The notes under the pieces are model-generated. The model was not told the origin of the DNA, did no database searches, and saw only the letters and a program-made list of their open reading frames with translations. Shown one piece after another: positions 60,553 to 64,000 of a DNA stretch of 64,000 bases. Numbering within the stretch: the stretch's first letter is position 1; every line of letters starts with the position of its first letter. The stretch is from Cohnella sp. WQ 127256 (GTDB lineage Bacteria > Bacillota > Bacilli > Paenibacillales > Paenibacillaceae). The stretch spans positions 248,001 to 312,000 of the forward strand of contig NZ_JAMZCY010000005.1 of NCBI RefSeq assembly GCF_024519285.1, written 5' to 3'. The translations under genes and the position numbers were made by a program.

Positions 60553-63500
60553 ATGTGCGACTTCGTTCATCTTCATGTTCATAGTGAATACAGCCTGCTA
60601 GACGGCGCAGCTCGCATTAAGGAGATGGCAGCTAAAGCGGCGGAGCTTGGCATGACATCGCTTGCCCTTACGGATCACGGTGTCATGTATGGTGCTATTC
60701 CTTTCTATAAAGCGTGCCTGGAGCACGGGATTAAACCGATTATTGGAATGGAAGCTTATATTACTGCAGGGTCCCGTCACGATAAGCAATCTCGCAAGGA
60801 GCAACCTACCTACCATTTGACGTTGCTTGCCAAAAATGAGACAGGCTATCGAAACTTAATGAAGCTAACCTCAATTGGACATTTGGAAGGGTTCTATTAT
60901 CGTCCCCGAATTGATTTTGAGTCTTTAACGGCTCATTCAGAGGGGCTCATCTGCTTAAGTGGATGTATGAGTAGTGAATTATCCCGTCAGCTTATGGATG
61001 ACAATTATGTCGAGGCGAAGGCGACGGCTACACGGTATCGTGATTTGTTCGGTGCGGACTATTATTTGGAAATTCAGGATCACGGCATTCTGGAACAGAA
61101 GAAGATTACAGCAAGCGTTATTCAACTGTCGGAAGAGCTAGGAATCCCACTAGCAGCAACGAATGATTCGCATTACATTTGCGAGGATGATCATTCCTTA
61201 CAAGATGTGCTTCTATGTATTGGAACCGGCAAGACGGTTGACGATCCAGATCGGTTTAAGATTTCTACGAACCAGTTGTTCCTGAAGAGCGGAGAAGAGA
61301 TGGCCGCCTTGTTCCGCCATGTGCCTGAGGCGATTGCGAATACGGTGAAAATCGCCGACAGCTGCAAACTAGAGCTTGAATTTGGAAAGCATATCTTGCC
61401 GTCATTCTCACCCTTACCCGAGAAAAGCTCAGCCGCGCAATATTTGAGTGAGCTATGCGATAAGGGTTTACAGGAACGATTTGCAGGGCTTCTGGAGTGG
61501 CAAGATGATCGTTTCCGTCAAGCCGCAGAGGATCGGCTTCAATATGAGCTTCAGGTTATCGGACAGATGGGGTTCAACGATTATTTTCTCATCGTCTGGG
61601 ACTTTATTCGCTTTGCTCATGAGAACAGTATCGTTACCGGACCTGGACGGGGGTCAGCTGCGGGGAGCTTAGTCGCCTATGTGTTGAAAATAACTGATGT
61701 TGATCCCCTTAAGCATAAGCTTTTGTTCGAACGGTTTCTGAATCCGGAGCGGGTGAGCATGCCCGATATCGATATCGATTTCAGCGATGAGCGTCGAGAT
61801 GAGGTCATCCGTTATGTTGTAGAGAAGTATGGCTCAGAGCATGTCGCGCAGATCATTACGTTCGGAACACTCGCGGCACGCGCAGCGATTCGTGACGTGG
61901 GTAGAGTGATGAACCTACCTTACGGGGAAGTGGACAAGACTGCTAAGCTTATTCCAGGAATGCCAGGAATGTCGATCGAACGGGCGATGAGGGAAAGCTC
62001 AGAGTTCAAAGCGTTAGCGGAAGGCACATCTGGAGCAGCTGAGCTTATTGCCATGGCTAGAAGGGTTGAGGGCATGCCTCGGCATGCGTCTACACATGCT
62101 GCTGGTGTTGTCATTTCATCCGACCCGCTTACAGATTACGTCCCCTTGCAGGAAGGGACGGATGGTGTACCTTTAACTCAATATTCCATGGAAAATCTAG
62201 AAGCCGTAGGGCTACTCAAGATGGACTTTCTTGGATTACGCACATTGTCTATTATTGAACGTTCGTTAGCCACGATTAAGGAACAGACTGGAAGTGGTCT
62301 TCGTTGGGAGGAAGTGTCTTACGAAGACAGCGCGACCTATGAGCTGATGGGACGAGGAGATACGACTGGGATATTCCAGCTAGAGTCTTCGGGTATGCGG
62401 CGGGTGCTCAAGGAGCTGAAGCCGTCCTCGTTCGAAGATATCGTCTCAGCTGTTGCGTTATATCGGCCAGGACCGATGGAGTTTATCCCGCAATTCATTC
62501 GGGCAAAGCACGGCTTGGTTGAAGTGGAATATCCGCACAGTAACCTCGAGCCGATTTTATCCGATACGTACGGGATTATCGTCTATCAGGAGCAGATCAT
62601 GCAGATCGCATCCACAATGGCAGGTTTTACGTTAGGACAAGCTGATCTATTACGGCGAGCAGTGAGTAAGAAGAAACGGGAAGTGCTTGATGAGCAACGG
62701 AAGTTTTTCGTTGCGGGGAGCTTGATGCAAGGTTATTCAGAAGAAGAAGCGAATAGCGTGTATGACCTGATCGTGCGGTTCGCTGATTATGGCTTTTGTC
62801 GGGCGCATGCTGCAGCTTATGCGGTATTGGCCTTCCAAACGGCATATCTCAAAGCGCATTATCCGGTAGCTTTCATGGCTTCGATGCTTACGGCAGTTGT
62901 CGGTAACCAACGTAAAACAGCGGAATACGTGGACGAGTGCCGACGGATGGGAATAGCGGTAATGAAGCCGGATGTTAACGAGAGCGGGGTATTATTTACT
63001 CCCATTCAGGTTGCTAGCGAGGGGATCCCGGGTGCTATACGTTTCGGTCTTGCTGGCGTAAAGAACGTAGGTACGCAAGCGATCGATAGCGTGTTACGGG
63101 AACGGCAAGGGAGTCCCTTCGAGAGCTTGAGTGATTTCTGTAGACGAGTTGATCCACGAGTATGTAACAAGCGGGTCATTGAATCCCTTGTGCAGGCGGG
63201 GGCGCTGGAATCGATGCCAGGACACCGTTCTCAGCAGCTTGCTGCATTGGAGCCAACGCTTGCGGCTGCAGCGATATGGCGCAAGGAGAGAGAAGAGCTA
63301 CAGATCGAGCTATTCGACTTCGCGGAATCACCGAATTGGAATGTGGACTTGCCGACCGTGCCTCCGTACACGCAGACCCAGATGCTAGAGCTTGAAAGGG
63401 AGCTAATGGGGCTCTACTTGTCCGGTCATCCACTCGATGCTTTCGATGAGCTGATGGACGAATTGAGGCTGGATAGACTAGTCGATATTGCTGATGCAGT

Positions 63501-64000
63501 AGAAGGAGCGACCGTATTCACAGCAGGGATGGTCGTATCCCTTAAGCCTTTCGTCACGCGTAAAGGACAATCAATGGCTTTTCTGGAGATTGAGGATCGA
63601 ATTATGGGGACGGAGCTAGTCGCATTCCCGACAGTGTGGGCAAAGGCAGCAGCTATCGCTAAGAAAGGCTCATTAGTTTTCGTTCGGGCTAAGGTTCAGC
63701 AAGGGGACGAGGATTACAAGCTGCTTGCGGACGATATTTTGCCGCTCGATGCGACTGACTTAAAGCTACAAGTGGAGCGACTTCGTCGCTTGGGCCAAAC
63801 GACTCGTTCTAGTGGAGGCTATGCTAGTCGGACAGGGGCTGGAGCCTCAACGTTAAAGGAACCGTCGCCTCCTACATTGCCACCAACGCCGCAAAGTAGT
63901 AGCATACAGCGAGTCTATATTCGCATCGATGCTCCTCATGAGAAGCCAGCTACCCTTATCCGACTAAAGCTTCTTCTCAAGACATACCCTGGCGAGCTTG
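60553..64000 (+). CDS. dnaE: DNA polymerase III alpha subunit DnaE, 3' end outside window
   Basis: 1,149 codons are visible without a stop to the right edge. It starts at ATG 60553 with GAAGGGA upstream. The PHP domain begins FVHLHVHSEYSLLDGA; the polymerase active site is PDIDIDFSDERR (D405, D407); GRGSAAGSLVAYVLKI and FVDDYGFCRAHAAAYAVLAF-like segments follow (NRADYGFCRAHA region near 62790). The OB-fold and C-terminal domain (about 990 on) are present, without an exonuclease, so this is DnaE not PolC. It is the replicative lagging-strand/priming polymerase partner of PolC in Firmicutes. Confidence 0.95.
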   Translation, partial: MCDFVHLHVHSEYSLLDGAARIKEMAAKAAELGMTSLALTDHGVMYGAIPFYKACLEHGIKPIIGMEAYITAGSRHDKQSRKEQPTYHLTLLAKNETGYRNLMKLTSIGHLEGFYYRPRIDFESLTAHSEGLICLSGCMSSELSRQLMDDNYVEAKATATRYRDLFGADYYLEIQDHGILEQKKITASVIQLSEELGIPLAATNDSHYICEDDHSLQDVLLCIGTGKTVDDPDRFKISTNQLFLKSGEEMAALFRHVPEAIANTVKIADSCKLELEFGKHILPSFSPLPEKSSAAQYLSELCDKGLQERFAGLLEWQDDRFRQAAEDRLQYELQVIGQMGFNDYFLIVWDFIRFAHENSIVTGPGRGSAAGSLVAYVLKITDVDPLKHKLLFERFLNPERVSMPDIDIDFSDERRDEVIRYVVEKYGSEHVAQIITFGTLAARAAIRDVGRVMNLPYGEVDKTAKLIPGMPGMSIERAMRESSEFKALAEGTSGAAELIAMARRVEGMPRHASTHAAGVVISSDPLTDYVPLQEGTDGVPLTQYSMENLEAVGLLKMDFLGLRTLSIIERSLATIKEQTGSGLRWEEVSYEDSATYELMGRGDTTGIFQLESSGMRRVLKELKPSSFEDIVSAVALYRPGPMEFIPQFIRAKHGLVEVEYPHSNLEPILSDTYGIIVYQEQIMQIASTMAGFTLGQADLLRRAVSKKKREVLDEQRKFFVAGSLMQGYSEEEANSVYDLIVRFADYGFCRAHAAAYAVLAFQTAYLKAHYPVAFMASMLTAVVGNQRKTAEYVDECRRMGIAVMKPDVNESGVLFTPIQVASEGIPGAIRFGLAGVKNVGTQAIDSVLRERQGSPFESLSDFCRRVDPRVCNKRVIESLVQAGALESMPGHRSQQLAALEPTLAAAAIWRKEREELQIELFDFAESPNWNVDLPTVPPYTQTQMLELERELMGLYLSGHPLDAFDELMDELRLDRLVDIADAVEGATVFTAGMVVSLKPFVTRKGQSMAFLEIEDRIMGTELVAFPTVWAKAAAIAKKGSLVFVRAKVQQGDEDYKLLADDILPLDATDLKLQVERLRRLGQTTRSSGGYASRTGAGASTLKEPSPPTLPPTPQSSSIQRVYIRIDAPHEKPATLIRLKLLLKTYPGEL

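Overview
The window looks like a chromosomal segment of a spore-forming, low-to-mid GC Firmicute of the Paenibacillaceae (Paenibacillus/Cohnella type). This rests on family recognition only: gerE, a YhcN-type spore lipoprotein, ytrH/ytrI, the dnaE-ytrH-ytrI-ytpI-ytoI neighbourhood, YesM/YesN two-component proteins, many TTG/GTG starts and strong AGGAGG ribosome binding sites. No rRNA, tRNA, CRISPR array or insertion sequence was seen. No gene-free stretch exceeds 300 bases.

Region 1 (1-4.4 kb) is the 3' part of a very large PKD-repeat surface protein. Region 2 (4.5-32.1 kb) is a long glycan-assembly locus. It holds glycosyltransferases of several folds (two CgeB-like, GT4/GT1-like, GT2-like, three GT-D-like) and two CotS-like phosphotransferases. 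It also holds an FkbH-acyl carrier protein-GNAT cassette, a PIG-L deacetylase, WbqC, two nucleotide-sugar dehydrogenases, a UDP-uronate epimerase, a DegT aminotransferase and an ATP-grasp ligase. Together they suggest an acidic, amino- and acyl-decorated surface polysaccharide or glycoprotein glycan. Its position near gerE and the CgeB/CotS-like families make a spore-surface role likely (inference). The most unusual feature is a portable N-terminal helix with a small residue (mostly Gly) every fourth position, fused to unrelated catalytic domains and also present as a stand-alone basic 94-residue protein.

Region 3 (32.2-41.9 kb) holds a FapR-box-controlled fabH, a YhcN-like lipoprotein, gerE with a very good sigma-K promoter, an SGNH hydrolase, a CuA-type cupredoxin lipoprotein and a three-gene ba3-type cytochrome oxidase operon. 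The operon includes a 53-residue subunit that length filters miss. The cupredoxin and oxidase promoters carry TGTGA-N6-TCACA-type boxes placed as for class II Fnr/Crp activation. A beta/gamma-crystallin protein, an ABC exporter and a membrane protein follow.

Region 4 (42.0-64 kb) is the conserved ytoI ... ytpI-ytrI-ytrH-dnaE block, interrupted by a roughly 16 kb alpha-1,6-glucan (dextran/cyclodextran) utilisation cluster. Outside the cell, a GH66 cycloisomaltooligosaccharide glucanotransferase-like enzyme and a GH15 enzyme would process the glucan. Two tandem solute-binding lipoproteins and two permeases would import the products, and a cytoplasmic GH66 enzyme would open or cleave them. YesN- and YesM-type regulators sit at different ends. 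No dedicated ATPase is present. dnaE runs off the right edge.
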